DNA of 64,000 nt from CAVXEF01 sp963827315 (GTDB taxonomy: Bacteria; Planctomycetota; Phycisphaerae; Sedimentisphaerales; Anaerobacaceae). The stretch covers positions 620,001 through 684,000 of the forward strand of contig CAWHAL010000001.1 in NCBI GenBank assembly GCA_963827315.1, in the 5' to 3' direction. How positions within the stretch are numbered: the stretch's first letter is position 1; every line of letters begins with the position of its first letter. The notes beneath the pieces are model-generated. The model worked only from the letters and a program-made list of their open reading frames with translations. It was not told the DNA's origin and did no database searches. Positions 9,030 through 17,426 of this stretch are shown piece by piece. Both the position numbers and the translations under genes were made by a program.

Positions 9030-9884
9030 TCATTTTTTGCAGTAGTCGATGAGTCGCGCGATTTCGCTGCGCAGGTCTTTTCGGTGGACAATCTCATCGA
9101 CAAAGCCGTGTTCAAGCATAAACTCGGCTGTCTGGAATCCTTCCGGCAGTTCCACTTTTATTGTTTCGGCGATGGTTCGAGGTCCGGCAAAGCCGATAAA
9201 CGCGCCGGGTTCGGCTATTATACAATCGCCCAACATAGCGAAGCTTGCGGTAACTCCGCCAGAAGTCGGGTCAGTCAGGACTGAAATGAAAAGACCGCCG
9301 GCCTCATCGAATTTAGCCAGCGCTGCGGAAGTTTTTGCCATCTGGCCGAGTGAAACAACGCCTTCGTGCAATCTCGCTCCGCCGGAACAGATGACCACCA
9401 CTAATGGCAGCGACTCGGCCATTGCCATATCGACCGCTGCGCAGAGTTTTTCGCCGACCACAAAACCCATTGAACCCATCAGAAAGTTCGGCTCCATCAC
9501 CGCCAGGATGATAGGCCTTCCTTTGATGAAGGCCTTTCCGATTCGCATAGCCTCTTTGGAGCTGCTTTTTTTCTCATCGGCCTTGATACGCTGTTTGTAA
9601 CTTGTATCTTTGAACTTAAAGCCGAGCGGGTCGTTGGTAGTCAAATCGCTCAATACTTCCTGGAATGAGTCTTCATCGGCGAGGTATCTGATTCGGGTCT
9701 CGGCGTCGATGCGAAAGTGGTGGTCGCATTCAGGGCAGACGTTGAGGGCATTTTCGACCGCGCTTTTGTAGAGCATCTGCTCACACGCTGGGCACCGCGT
9801 CCACAGCCCGTCGGGCATCTCTTTTCGCCGCCTTAACGAGAAGCCGTTCCACTTTGATTTTGTTTCTTTTGCCATAATAGGCAT
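9030..9884 (-). CDS. accD: Acetyl-CoA carboxylase carboxyltransferase subunit beta
   Basis: Forms malonyl-CoA together with AccA for fatty acid synthesis. The 284-residue protein has the N-terminal four-cysteine zinc ribbon (CPAC ... CPEC, residues ~33-55) and the crotonase-like carboxyltransferase core with SGGARLHEGVVSLGQMAKT. Upstream, on the same strand, lies the rpe fragment, so the ancestral order was probably rpe-accD. Confidence 0.96.
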   Translation of the reverse strand: MPIMAKETKSKWNGFSLRRRKEMPDGLWTRCPACEQMLYKSAVENALNVCPECDHHFRIDAETRIRYLADEDSFQEVLSDLTTNDPLGFKFKDTSYKQRIKADEKKSSSKEAMRIGKAFIKGRPIILAVMEPNFLMGSMGFVVGEKLCAAVDMAMAESLPLVVVICSGGARLHEGVVSLGQMAKTSAALAKFDEAGGLFISVLTDPTSGGVTASFAMLGDCIIAEPGAFIGFAGPRTIAETIKVELPEGFQTAEFMLEHGFVDEIVHRKDLRSEIARLIDYCKK

Positions 9885-9947
9885 AACAATTATATCGGCT
9901 GGTCGCCGGTGATTTTATCAAAGATAGGGGCGGTTTTCCAGAGATAA

Positions 9948-10130
9948 TTATCGGCAGGCATTGCGGATGGCGTTTATTGCGGTAATACGGTCTTTTTTCG
10001 AGAAGATTGCGCGGCCGGCGACAAGGGTGTCAGCTCCATAGCCGACCACCATGGGTGTTGTCTTAACGTTGATACCGCCATCGACCTCGATACGGATTTT
10101 CGGGCTGATTGTCACCTTAAACGAGCCGGT
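9948..10130 (-). pseudogene. PEGA-repeat start fused to the C-terminal end of ribulose-phosphate epimerase
   Basis: Directly after the TAG of the PEGA protein, in the same frame, the sequence continues TGSFKVTISP (the opening of a PEGA repeat). It then switches to KIRIEVDGGINVKTTP and onward to the end of an Rpe protein (NACR, then TAA at 9948). The Rpe part covers about 47 residues and is similar but not identical to the intact gene at 12917-13612. In the repeats upstream the TAG position is a CAG codon, so a C-to-T change appears to have separated a once-continuous chimera. It has no start of its own and is almost certainly non-functional. Confidence 0.85.
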
Positions 10131-10825
10131 CTATCGTGTGTAGGTCCAGCTGGTACTGGTTGTCTTGTTATAGTTAATCGTCACAGTCTGGTTGGCAGGC
10201 TTATTCCAGCCGGTAACAGCTTTGAACTCCACCGTGTGCTGACCAACCACAAGACCAGTCTGTGTGTAACCGCTGTTGCGCCATGCCCCATCATCCACTC
10301 GCCACTTTGCTCCGGCGCTGATGGCTCCTTGCGGACTGATCGTCACCTTAAGCGAGCCGGTCTGTCGTGTGTAGGTCCCGCTGGTACCGGTTGTCTTGTT
10401 GTTGTTAATCGTCACAGTCCGGTTGGCAGGCTTATTCCAACCAGTGATATCCTTGAACTCTACTGTGTGCTGACCAACCACAAGACCAGCCTGTGTGTAA
10501 CCACTGTTGCGCCATGTCCCACCATCCACTCGCCACTGCACCCCAGCGGTAATCGCCTCTGAAGGAGTGATTGTTACCAGCAGCGAGCCGGTCTGCTGTG
10601 TGTAGGTCCCGCTGATACTGGTTGTCTTGTTGTTGTCAATCGTCACAGTCTGGTTGGCAGGCTTATTCCAGCCAGTAACGTTTTTGAACTCAACTGTGCA
10701 GGAGCCGACTGGAATACCACTTTCTGTGCTGCCGCTGTTACGCCATGTCGTGATTCCCTTACGCCGCCACTGCGCACCGGCGTTGATGGCTCCCTGCGGA
10801 CTGATAGTTACCTGAAGCGAGCCGG
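10131..10825 (-). repeat. Tandem array of three PEGA-coding units (231-234 bp each)
   Basis: The anchor GAGCCGGTCT recurs at 10123, 10354, 10585 and 10819, giving periods of 231, 231 and 234 bases. The second and third units are nearly identical in DNA, which points to recent tandem duplication. A fourth, broken unit begins in the pseudogene at 10123. Confidence 0.85.
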
Positions 10826-12683
10826 TCTCTGCGCCCCAATAAGGATTGTATTCCATCTCAGCAAATATGTACCAGGCCGTAGCACCGATATGCAAACGGC
10901 TGAAATACTCCCAGTCAAATCCTGTCGTAACGCCATCGTGAGATGCCGCAACTATGCCTTTACCATTATTGTTGGTCGCTGATTTCTGTGCCTTTCGCAG
11001 TTCAGAAAGGCAGAAATCCGCCTTATTCGGTTCTTCGTTAATCTGGTAGGCAACGGCCATCTGGGCAGTCCCTTCAAACCAGATCCCGTCTTTATCATTG
11101 TTGAAGTCGAATCCGTTGAAATCATCGGCTTCAGTGTAGCAATTGTTTTCTGCCCAGCTAAGAGCAGAATCATAACCGTCCATTGCCATTACCGCCCAGG
11201 CCTGTATATCAAGAGGTATATTACTCTTGTTTGGGGTAATGCCGTCATTCAGTGTTCCTGTCCAGAAATGACCTTCGTTTGCATCCCACATTGCCTCTAC
11301 GAAAGTTTGTGCGTGAAGGGCTCCACTTAACCAATTCGGTTTCCCTGTGAGTTCGTATAATCTCATAAAAGCAACATAGACATCGATATTGTGCTCGGTG
11401 GATTTCCAGGGGAGTTTAGTCTGGCCCTGGGGGTTATTACTAGTAGCTTCCCAGCCCTCATATCCGCCAATGTAACCTCCAGCACCTTTGGTATCCCTTG
11501 TATTGGCTTCTATCCATTCACCCAGAACTTTTGCCGCATCCAGATAATTGCTGTCACCGACTTGTTCATAATATGAAAGGAGTGCAATCATAGCCCAGGC
11601 TAGATTTCCTGTGGAGGTACCGACAAACCCCTTGTCCTCATACCATGTGTTATCATCTGGGTCCCACCAACCAGGCATTCTGACTGTATCTTCATTTCCA
11701 TTAGGTGTCCATCCGGGAGGCAAAACCAAGTCGCCGCCCTGATAAGTGTCTCTCAATCGGCCATCCGTAAAGAAGCGGTCGTTATCGATGGCATATAAGA
11801 AGGCGTCTGCTATTAACCGAGCCCTCTTTATATCTTCCGCTCTTCCTCTGGCGAGCAGAGCAATGAGAGCCAGAGCATTGTCGTAAGTGAAGGCAACATT
11901 TTTCAAAACCATATCAAAATCGTTAGAGGAGGGGATAGTTTCGTAGCTAACCAGAAAGCGGGATTCATTGAGACGTTTTTTATTATACCTGATATCGTCC
12001 AAATAAAATGTTATGTTCTTGTTATTATTTTTAGGCGCATTGGTAACCCAGCCAAAACCGCCAAGGACATAGCTCAAATTGCGACCGGTTAAGCCTATTG
12101 TATATTGTGTCCAGTTTTTGCTGAGAGTTCGGTAACCAAGCGAAATCTTGGGCGAGGAATCGGGATAAGGTTTGATAGGTTTTCCGGTTGTCGCGTTTCT
12201 GCCTACGCCAAACACAAAGAACTCTACCTGTTCTCCGCCTTTTGCGCCTCGAGCCCAGAAGGTAAGTCGTGTGGCGCCTGTAAGGTTGACTCCGGCATAG
12301 GAGTACTCTCCCCAATTGGGCTTGGGTTGTGTTTCCACCCCTTCTAAGACGCCGTTCATAAAGTACCATCCGCCCCAGTTGTTACCGTCGGCAGTAAAGC
12401 TATTCTCAAAGCATGTATCTCCGGAATGAGGGGAAATCTTGCAGCCCGGATTAATTGCGAGCTTATCTACATCTCCCATTGCCCCGTAGGTCACAAAGTG
12501 ATTACCCGCGGCAGACAAATCGGTATATACATCGAATGTCTGATGGTATCTATCCATTATCTCATAGATATGCTGGTACGCATCATTCACTCCTGCAATG
12601 GAATTAGAAGACATAAACACAGGCAATGCCGTCATTAGTATTATGAAGTTAATTGACTTTTTAATTTTGTGTTTGATAAGCAT
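10131..12683 (-). CDS. Large secreted protein: helical-barrel glycosidase-like core plus three PEGA repeats
   Basis: The 850-residue product starts at ATG 12683 (GGGAG seven bases upstream), not at the longer frame start. A signal peptide (IILMTALPVFMSS, cut near residue 30) is followed by a beta-sandwich carbohydrate-binding-like region (residues ~80-250, ending FYLDDIRYN). Next comes a region of helical repeats resembling six-hairpin glycosidases (residues ~260-610; STGNLAWAMIALL, EHNIDVYVAFMRLYELTGK). Three ~77-residue PEGA-type repeats (TGSLxVTISP ... GWNKPANxTVTI) form the tail. No catalytic residues can be assigned with confidence. It is preceded by its own promoter and is likely an exported polysaccharide-acting or surface protein. 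Confidence 0.75.
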   Translation of the reverse strand: MLIKHKIKKSINFIILMTALPVFMSSNSIAGVNDAYQHIYEIMDRYHQTFDVYTDLSAAGNHFVTYGAMGDVDKLAINPGCKISPHSGDTCFENSFTADGNNWGGWYFMNGVLEGVETQPKPNWGEYSYAGVNLTGATRLTFWARGAKGGEQVEFFVFGVGRNATTGKPIKPYPDSSPKISLGYRTLSKNWTQYTIGLTGRNLSYVLGGFGWVTNAPKNNNKNITFYLDDIRYNKKRLNESRFLVSYETIPSSNDFDMVLKNVAFTYDNALALIALLARGRAEDIKRARLIADAFLYAIDNDRFFTDGRLRDTYQGGDLVLPPGWTPNGNEDTVRMPGWWDPDDNTWYEDKGFVGTSTGNLAWAMIALLSYYEQVGDSNYLDAAKVLGEWIEANTRDTKGAGGYIGGYEGWEATSNNPQGQTKLPWKSTEHNIDVYVAFMRLYELTGKPNWLSGALHAQTFVEAMWDANEGHFWTGTLNDGITPNKSNIPLDIQAWAVMAMDGYDSALSWAENNCYTEADDFNGFDFNNDKDGIWFEGTAQMAVAYQINEEPNKADFCLSELRKAQKSATNNNGKGIVAASHDGVTTGFDWEYFSRLHIGATAWYIFAEMEYNPYWGAETGSLQVTISPQGAINAGAQWRRKGITTWRNSGSTESGIPVGSCTVEFKNVTGWNKPANQTVTIDNNKTTSISGTYTQQTGSLLVTITPSEAITAGVQWRVDGGTWRNSGYTQAGLVVGQHTVEFKDITGWNKPANRTVTINNNKTTGTSGTYTRQTGSLKVTISPQGAISAGAKWRVDDGAWRNSGYTQTGLVVGQHTVEFKAVTGWNKPANQTVTINYNKTTSTSWTYTR

Positions 12684-12842
12684 AATTATCTCCCTTACAA
12701 CAGCAAACCTTTCACGACCACGACTAACCTCCGGAACACGCCCCATCCATTAACAGTGTCCATTAATAATAAAATCACTGCCGCAGGAATTTCACCAGCA
12801 CCCATTTTCCACCTCCATCCTCAATTCGCCAGAATGGAGCGA
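12684..12842 (-). promoter_or_regulatory. Long 5' leader of the PEGA-protein gene, possibly structured
   Basis: About 150 bases lie between the predicted transcription start and the ATG. The leader contains GGTGAAATTCC followed by GCGGCAGTG and later CACTGTTAATGG; CAGTG and CACTG can pair. The first block recalls part of the cobalamin riboswitch core, but no B12 box is seen, so I only call it a leader of unknown function. Confidence 0.3.
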
Positions 12843-12870
12843 ATTATACCAAAACATCCTGCTTTGTCAA
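12843..12870 (-). promoter_or_regulatory. Predicted sigma70-type promoter of the PEGA-protein gene
   Basis: On the minus strand a consensus TTGACA, a 16-base spacer and a consensus TATAAT. This is one of the best promoter matches in the window and lies just after the end of rpe, so the cargo gene has its own start. Confidence 0.8.
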
Positions 12871-12916
12871 CAAATTTTTGGCGGCGATGGTTGTTTTTCG
12901 GAAAAGGGATGGGGAA

Positions 12917-13612
12917 TCACGAGGTAATTTTATCCGCCTGCGGCGGATATCGGCAGGCATTGCGGATGGCGTTGATTGCAGCGACACGGTCGGGTTTTGA
13001 GAATATCGCGTTGCCTGCTACGAGGGTGTCTGCGCCGTATGAAACTACAATTGGTGCGGTTTGAGGGTCTATGCCGCCGTCGACTTCGACACGAATTTCA
13101 GGGCCGACAATTTTTCTGACTCGAACAATTTTTCTCGCCGCTTCCGGCATAAACTGCTGGGCGCCGAAACCAGGACGAACGGTCATTACCAGAACCATAT
13201 CGCACAGCGGGGCAACCTTTTCCAGGGCTTTGACGGGTGTTTCCGGATTTATACATATACCTGCGGTACACCCAAGCTGGTGTAGTTGGTCGATGAGTTT
13301 TTCCGGCTCGTCGGCAACTTCACAGTGAAATGTTATGTGGTTGGCACCGGCCTCGGCGAACGCCCCGGCGTACTTGGCCGGCTCGCTTATCATCAGATGG
13401 GCGTCGAAAAACAGTTTGCTTACCTTCCGCAGTTTGGCGACCACCGGCGGGCCTATTGTAATGTTCGGCACAAAGTGACCGTCCATTACATCTAAGTGCA
13501 CCATATTCACACCTGCTGATTCAATCTCGGCTATCTCTTCAGCTAACCTCGCAAAATCAGCGCTTAATATCGATGGCGCGATTTCTATCGTACCCGCTTT
13601 TGGCAGTTGCAC
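12917..13612 (-). CDS. rpe: Ribulose-phosphate 3-epimerase
   Basis: Interconverts ribulose-5-P and xylulose-5-P in the pentose phosphate pathway. TIM barrel of 231 residues with IAPSILSADF, HLDVMDGHFVPN, the MTVRPGFGAQQF loop and the VDGGI phosphate-binding strand. The last nine residues (YPPQADKITS region) are not part of the family. They are encoded by a palindromic TATCCGCC-TGC-GGCGGATA element that has replaced the expected stop; the fragment at 9948 still stops right after NACR. Confidence 0.95.
   Translation of the reverse strand: MQLPKAGTIEIAPSILSADFARLAEEIAEIESAGVNMVHLDVMDGHFVPNITIGPPVVAKLRKVSKLFFDAHLMISEPAKYAGAFAEAGANHITFHCEVADEPEKLIDQLHQLGCTAGICINPETPVKALEKVAPLCDMVLVMTVRPGFGAQQFMPEAARKIVRVRKIVGPEIRVEVDGGIDPQTAPIVVSYGADTLVAGNAIFSKPDRVAAINAIRNACRYPPQADKITS
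12931..12949. repeat. Palindromic mini-element TATCCGCCTGCGGCGGATA
   Basis: Perfect 19-base palindrome lying over the original stop codon of rpe. Relatives with the cores TCCGCC-N3-GGCGGA or TACGCC-N3-GGCGTA occur at 17243, 21112, 22882, 43728, 51067, 55089 and 60356. Confidence 0.85.
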
Positions 13613-13797
13613 TTGAAAACTCCTTGAACAAATAAACTCGTCACGTTATATTCCGGCAGATTATATTAACAAAAAAACGGAACCGATAGAAAAAAATTGT
13701 ACTTTGTGCGATTGTACTGGAAAATTTTTGCCTTGCCGCTCTGATTTCTTACGGCTGCAAGCGGATAAGTGGATTCGTATTTGGTAATGAGACGCAT

Positions 13798-14841
13798 ATG
13801 TCTTTTATAAAGACTGCACAGTTGATACCAGCAATAATCCTTGCGGTCGCCGCTCATTTGTATGCTCTGGAGGTCCCAAAAACCAGACTCCCGGTCATCG
13901 GCTGCAATGACTGCTGTATCCCTTATCTTGCCAGCTATCCCCTTGACAGAAAAAACAGCAGCATCGAACACGTTATATTGGCCATCCACAGTTCCAATTA
14001 TGATGCCCGAATGGTGTTCAACGACTGCCTGTCTTTGCTTAAATCCCAGAGCGGCGCAGAGAGCAGGACGCTAATTATTGCCCCCCAGTTCCTTATAAAG
14101 GAGCACGCGAAGGATATTAACGACCCAAACCTGTTGTTTTGGGAAGTTGACCCTTTCCGGGGTTCCTCTGTCTCGACAACCGCTGGCTCAGGGACGGACC
14201 TGGGAATAAGTGCCTTTACCATACTTGAGGACATTATATCGCGGGTCGCGACCAAAGAGACGTTTCCAAACGTCAAGAGAATCACCATACTCGGCCATTC
14301 CGCTGGCGGGCAGTTAGTAAACAGATTCGCTGCCTCCAATACTATTGAGTTCGATGCTGTAAGACCCGCCGGAATCAAGTGCAGATATATCGTAATGAAT
14401 CCGTCTTCCTATGTTTATCTGAGTCCAAAGAGATATGTTGAGGGGTCAGAGGGCGTATTTGCTGTGCCCACACCGGAGCAGGTTAAAGATAATCCCGGTT
14501 ATAATCAGTATGGTTACGGTCTCGAAAAACTCTATGTCTATCATAGGGCGAAAGGCCTGACGGCTGAAAAAATCAGACAGATGTATCCCAAAAGGAACAT
14601 CATATATATGCTCGGTGAAAAAGACTACGCCCCCGATGAGTCGATGAGTACAAATCCCTCGGCAATGCTCCAGGGCAGGAATCGGCTGGAAAGGGGCAGG
14701 ATTTATTACATGCATCTGATAGATGAGTTTGGACCTGAGATTAAGAAGACGCAGAAGCTTGTTATAGTGCCGCAGGCAGGTCATTCTGGAAGGCAGATGG
14801 CACTTTCCGAACAGGGGCGGCTACACATCCTTAAGCCCTGA
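13798..14841 (+). CDS. Secreted alpha/beta-hydrolase family protein
   Basis: The 347-residue product has an N-terminal signal-like hydrophobic stretch (LIPAIILAVAAHLYA). The nucleophile elbow GHSAGG lies near residue 165. A likely acid is in GEKDYAPD (~residue 280), and a likely catalytic histidine is in QAGHSGRQMAL near the C-terminus. The substrate cannot be told. An upstream start is possible, but the ATG at 13798 matches the signal peptide. It is convergent with pgk, with a shared hairpin between them. Confidence 0.65.
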   Translation: MSFIKTAQLIPAIILAVAAHLYALEVPKTRLPVIGCNDCCIPYLASYPLDRKNSSIEHVILAIHSSNYDARMVFNDCLSLLKSQSGAESRTLIIAPQFLIKEHAKDINDPNLLFWEVDPFRGSSVSTTAGSGTDLGISAFTILEDIISRVATKETFPNVKRITILGHSAGGQLVNRFAASNTIEFDAVRPAGIKCRYIVMNPSSYVYLSPKRYVEGSEGVFAVPTPEQVKDNPGYNQYGYGLEKLYVYHRAKGLTAEKIRQMYPKRNIIYMLGEKDYAPDESMSTNPSAMLQGRNRLERGRIYYMHLIDEFGPEIKKTQKLVIVPQAGHSGRQMALSEQGRLHILKP

Positions 14842-14844
14842 TAC

Positions 14845-14875
14845 AAAAAAGGCCCCCTGAAGTTTAAGCGGGCCC
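14845..14875 (-). terminator. Rho-independent terminator after pgk
   Basis: On the minus strand a GGCCC/GGGCC-centred stem-loop is followed by TTTTTTG. It lies 23 bases after the pgk stop and also abuts the end of the convergent hydrolase gene. Confidence 0.75.
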
Positions 14876-14897
14876 TGCGAATCAGTTAATCCCCCAA

Positions 14898-16136
14898 CTA
14901 TTTTTCATCGAGGATTTCGATGCATTTGAACTTTTTGCCTTCGAGGAATTCGAGTGATGCTCCGCCACCGGTGGAGACATGGCTTATCTTGTTTTCCAGG
15001 CCGAGCTTCTCGACCGCACTTGCGCTGTCGCCGCCTCCGATGACACTGCGGGCACCTTTATCTGTCGCTTTGGCGACAGCCAGTGCAACGGCCTTTGTCC
15101 CTTCGTCGAAGGGCGGCACCTCAAAAACACCCATCGGCCCGTTCCAGACTATTGTCTTGACACCGCTGAGCTTTTCGGCAAAGAGTTTGCGGGTCTGCGG
15201 ACCGATGTCTACACCCTGCCAATCCGCTTCAATATCGCCGCGTACAACCTTATTTTCAGCGCCGGGTTTTATCTGCTTTGTGACTACCGTATCCACCGGC
15301 AGGACGATTTCGCAGCCTGCGTCTTTGGCCTGCTTGAGTAAGTCGGTCGCTTTGTCAAGAAAATCGTCTTCGCACAGGCTGCTGCCGACGGTCTGGTTCT
15401 GGGCCTTCAGAAAGGTATAGGCCATTGCTCCGCCAATCAGTATGCTGTTGACTTTGTCGAGCAGGTTCTCAATCACGCCTATTTTATCGGAGACCTTTGC
15501 TCCGCCCAATATCGCCACGAAAGGTTTTTGTGGTTTACTGATGGTTTCGCCGAGAAATTTCAGCTCTTTTTCCACCAAAAAGCCGCTGACTCGGGGTTTT
15601 CCCTTCATCATCACCGGGACTGTATACATTGAAGCATTGTCTCTGTGTGCTGTGCCGAAGGCGTCGTCAACGTAGATGTCCGCCAGCTCGGCGAGCTGTT
15701 TTGCGAAATTATCTTTTGCCTTGCGAAGCTGAGTATCTTCTTTTGCAGCTTTGTCTTTAATAGTTTCAGCCTTGTGGAATCGCAGATTCTCAAGCAGCAT
15801 CACGTCGCCGGCTTTAAGTGCCCGCGCCTTTGCTTTTGTCTGGTCGCTGATGCAATCGTCGGTGAAGATGACTTGTTGTCCCAGAAGTTGTGATAGTCTT
15901 TTGGCCACCGGTGCCAGCGACAGTTTTTCATCTCTTTCTACGCCGGGTCTGCCCAGATGACTCATCAGGATGAGTGCTCCGCCGCCGGCCAGTACATGCT
16001 TTATCGTAGGCAGGGCCTTTACGATTCTGTCGTCGCTGGTGATGTTGCAGTTGTCATCCAGTGGCACGTTGAAGTCGCATCGCATCAGAACCTTCTTACC
16101 TTTTACACTTATATCCGCAACTGTTTTCTTGGCCAT
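14898..16136 (-). CDS. pgk: Phosphoglycerate kinase
   Basis: Glycolytic substrate-level phosphorylation of ADP from 1,3-bisphosphoglycerate. The 412-residue protein has RCDFNVPLDDN, MSHLGRPG, GGAKVSDKIGVIENL and the C-terminal GGGDSASAVEKLGL and STGGGASLEFLEGK motifs. It follows gap by 50 bases in one operon. Confidence 0.97.
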   Translation of the reverse strand: MAKKTVADISVKGKKVLMRCDFNVPLDDNCNITSDDRIVKALPTIKHVLAGGGALILMSHLGRPGVERDEKLSLAPVAKRLSQLLGQQVIFTDDCISDQTKAKARALKAGDVMLLENLRFHKAETIKDKAAKEDTQLRKAKDNFAKQLAELADIYVDDAFGTAHRDNASMYTVPVMMKGKPRVSGFLVEKELKFLGETISKPQKPFVAILGGAKVSDKIGVIENLLDKVNSILIGGAMAYTFLKAQNQTVGSSLCEDDFLDKATDLLKQAKDAGCEIVLPVDTVVTKQIKPGAENKVVRGDIEADWQGVDIGPQTRKLFAEKLSGVKTIVWNGPMGVFEVPPFDEGTKAVALAVAKATDKGARSVIGGGDSASAVEKLGLENKISHVSTGGGASLEFLEGKKFKCIEILDEK

Positions 16137-16186
16137 AATAGTTCTTTCACTTTCATCATGGTTTGTATATCATTCTGCCGGACTTT

Positions 16187-17205
16187 TTACAGCTTGGCCA
16201 ATCTTTCGATGAGGTCTGCACTCCTGCAGGAGTAACCCCATTCGTTATCGTACCACATAGTCACCTTGACCATATCACCGTCCAATACCATAGTATTAGT
16301 GGCATCAAATATCGAGCTGGCGGGGTTGCCGATAACGTCGCTGCTGACGATCGGCTCAATGTTATACTCAATAATATTTTTCATCGGGCCTTCGGCAGCG
16401 GCTTTTATAGCATTGTTGATTTCTTCAACTGTGGTCTTTCGGGCGGCAAGGAACGTCAAGTCCGTAATCGAACCGTCCGGCACCGGTACTCGCAGGGCAT
16501 AGCCGTGCAGTTTGCCTTTCAATGCAGGTATTACCTCACCCAATGCCTTTGCGGCGCCTGTGGTTGAAGGTACGGTGTTGAGGGCGGCGGCACGGCCGCG
16601 GCGTTTGTCCTTGTACGGCATGTCCAGAATTGCCTGGTCATTGGTGTAAGCGTGTATGGTTGTCATCAGTCCTTTGACGATACCAATTTTTTCATGCAGC
16701 ACCTTGCAGACCGGAGCTAACGAATTAGTAGTGCATGAGGCGTTGGAAATACACTTCATGCTGGCCTTGAGCTGGTCATCATTGACGCCCAGCACAATCG
16801 TTGCATCGGGTTTGTCTTTAGCAGGGGCCGACAGCAGCACTCTCTTGCGCCTGCCTGAAGGTGAGTATCGTAACCGGCCTTGCCCTCAGCAGCCCGGCTT
16901 GTAAACTTGCCTGTGGATTCGAGCACTACGTCCACGCCCATCTTGCCCCACGGCAGCTTGGACGGGTCTTTTTCATTCAGAATCGGTATTTCACGGCCAT
17001 CGACCACGATAGCACTGCCTTTGACCTCTACTTTGCCCTTGTATTTGCCCTGGGTGGAGTCATACTTGAACATATAGGCCAGCATATCCGCGTCAAACAA
17101 GTCGTTGATTGCCATAACCTGAAACCGTTTTGGCTGTTGTGCCATAACCCGCAGCGCCAATCTGCCGATTCGTCCGAATCCGTTAATTCCAACCTTTGTT
17201 GCCAT
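16187..17205 (-). CDS. gap: Glyceraldehyde-3-phosphate dehydrogenase, interrupted by a one-base frameshift
   Basis: Glycolytic NAD-dependent dehydrogenase. The first frame has VGINGFGRIGRLALR (Rossmann fold) through HLQAGA. The second continues LLSAPAKD and has the catalytic cysteine in SNASCTTNSLAP and the C-terminal WYDNEWGY. One base is missing between 16846 and 16847, where HLQAGA should read on as KRVLLSAP. With it restored the product is ~339 residues, the normal length. The 11 bases before the break, CAGGCAGGCGC, are identical to those before the cysS break. A sequencing or consensus error is the simplest reading. Confidence 0.92.
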
Positions 17206-17242
17206 TTTCCAAATCTCCTTTTCCTGCTGATATTAGAAAGTT

Positions 17243-17259
17243 TATCCGCCTGCGGCGGA
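17243..17259. repeat. Palindromic mini-element TATCCGCCTGCGGCGGA
   Basis: A copy of the TCCGCC-TGC-GGCGGA element in the 5' untranslated region of gap, between its promoter and start codon. It could form a hairpin in the leader. Confidence 0.8.
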
Positions 17260-17315
17260 TTTATTTGTGCAATCGCGCGTCCTGACCCCGACCAGCCGGA
17301 GGACGCAAACAAAAT

Positions 17316-17344
17316 AATGTATTTTCGAGCGGCTTTTTTGTCAA
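17316..17344 (-). promoter_or_regulatory. Predicted sigma70-type promoter of gap-pgk
   Basis: On the minus strand TTGACA, a 17-base spacer, then TACATT. The predicted transcript begins about 100 bases before the gap ATG and includes the palindromic element. Confidence 0.7.
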
Positions 17345-17426
17345 GGGAATTGCGTTTTTCTTTTGGGAAGGCGAGGATAGGGCGTAAACCAGCTTCGGTG
17401 GAGCAGCAGATGGCCCAGGTTAACGG

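Noticed and set aside
12684..12842. Cobalamin riboswitch
   Set aside because: Only part of the core is similar; the B12 box and the remaining conserved blocks are missing, and the downstream gene has no link to B12.
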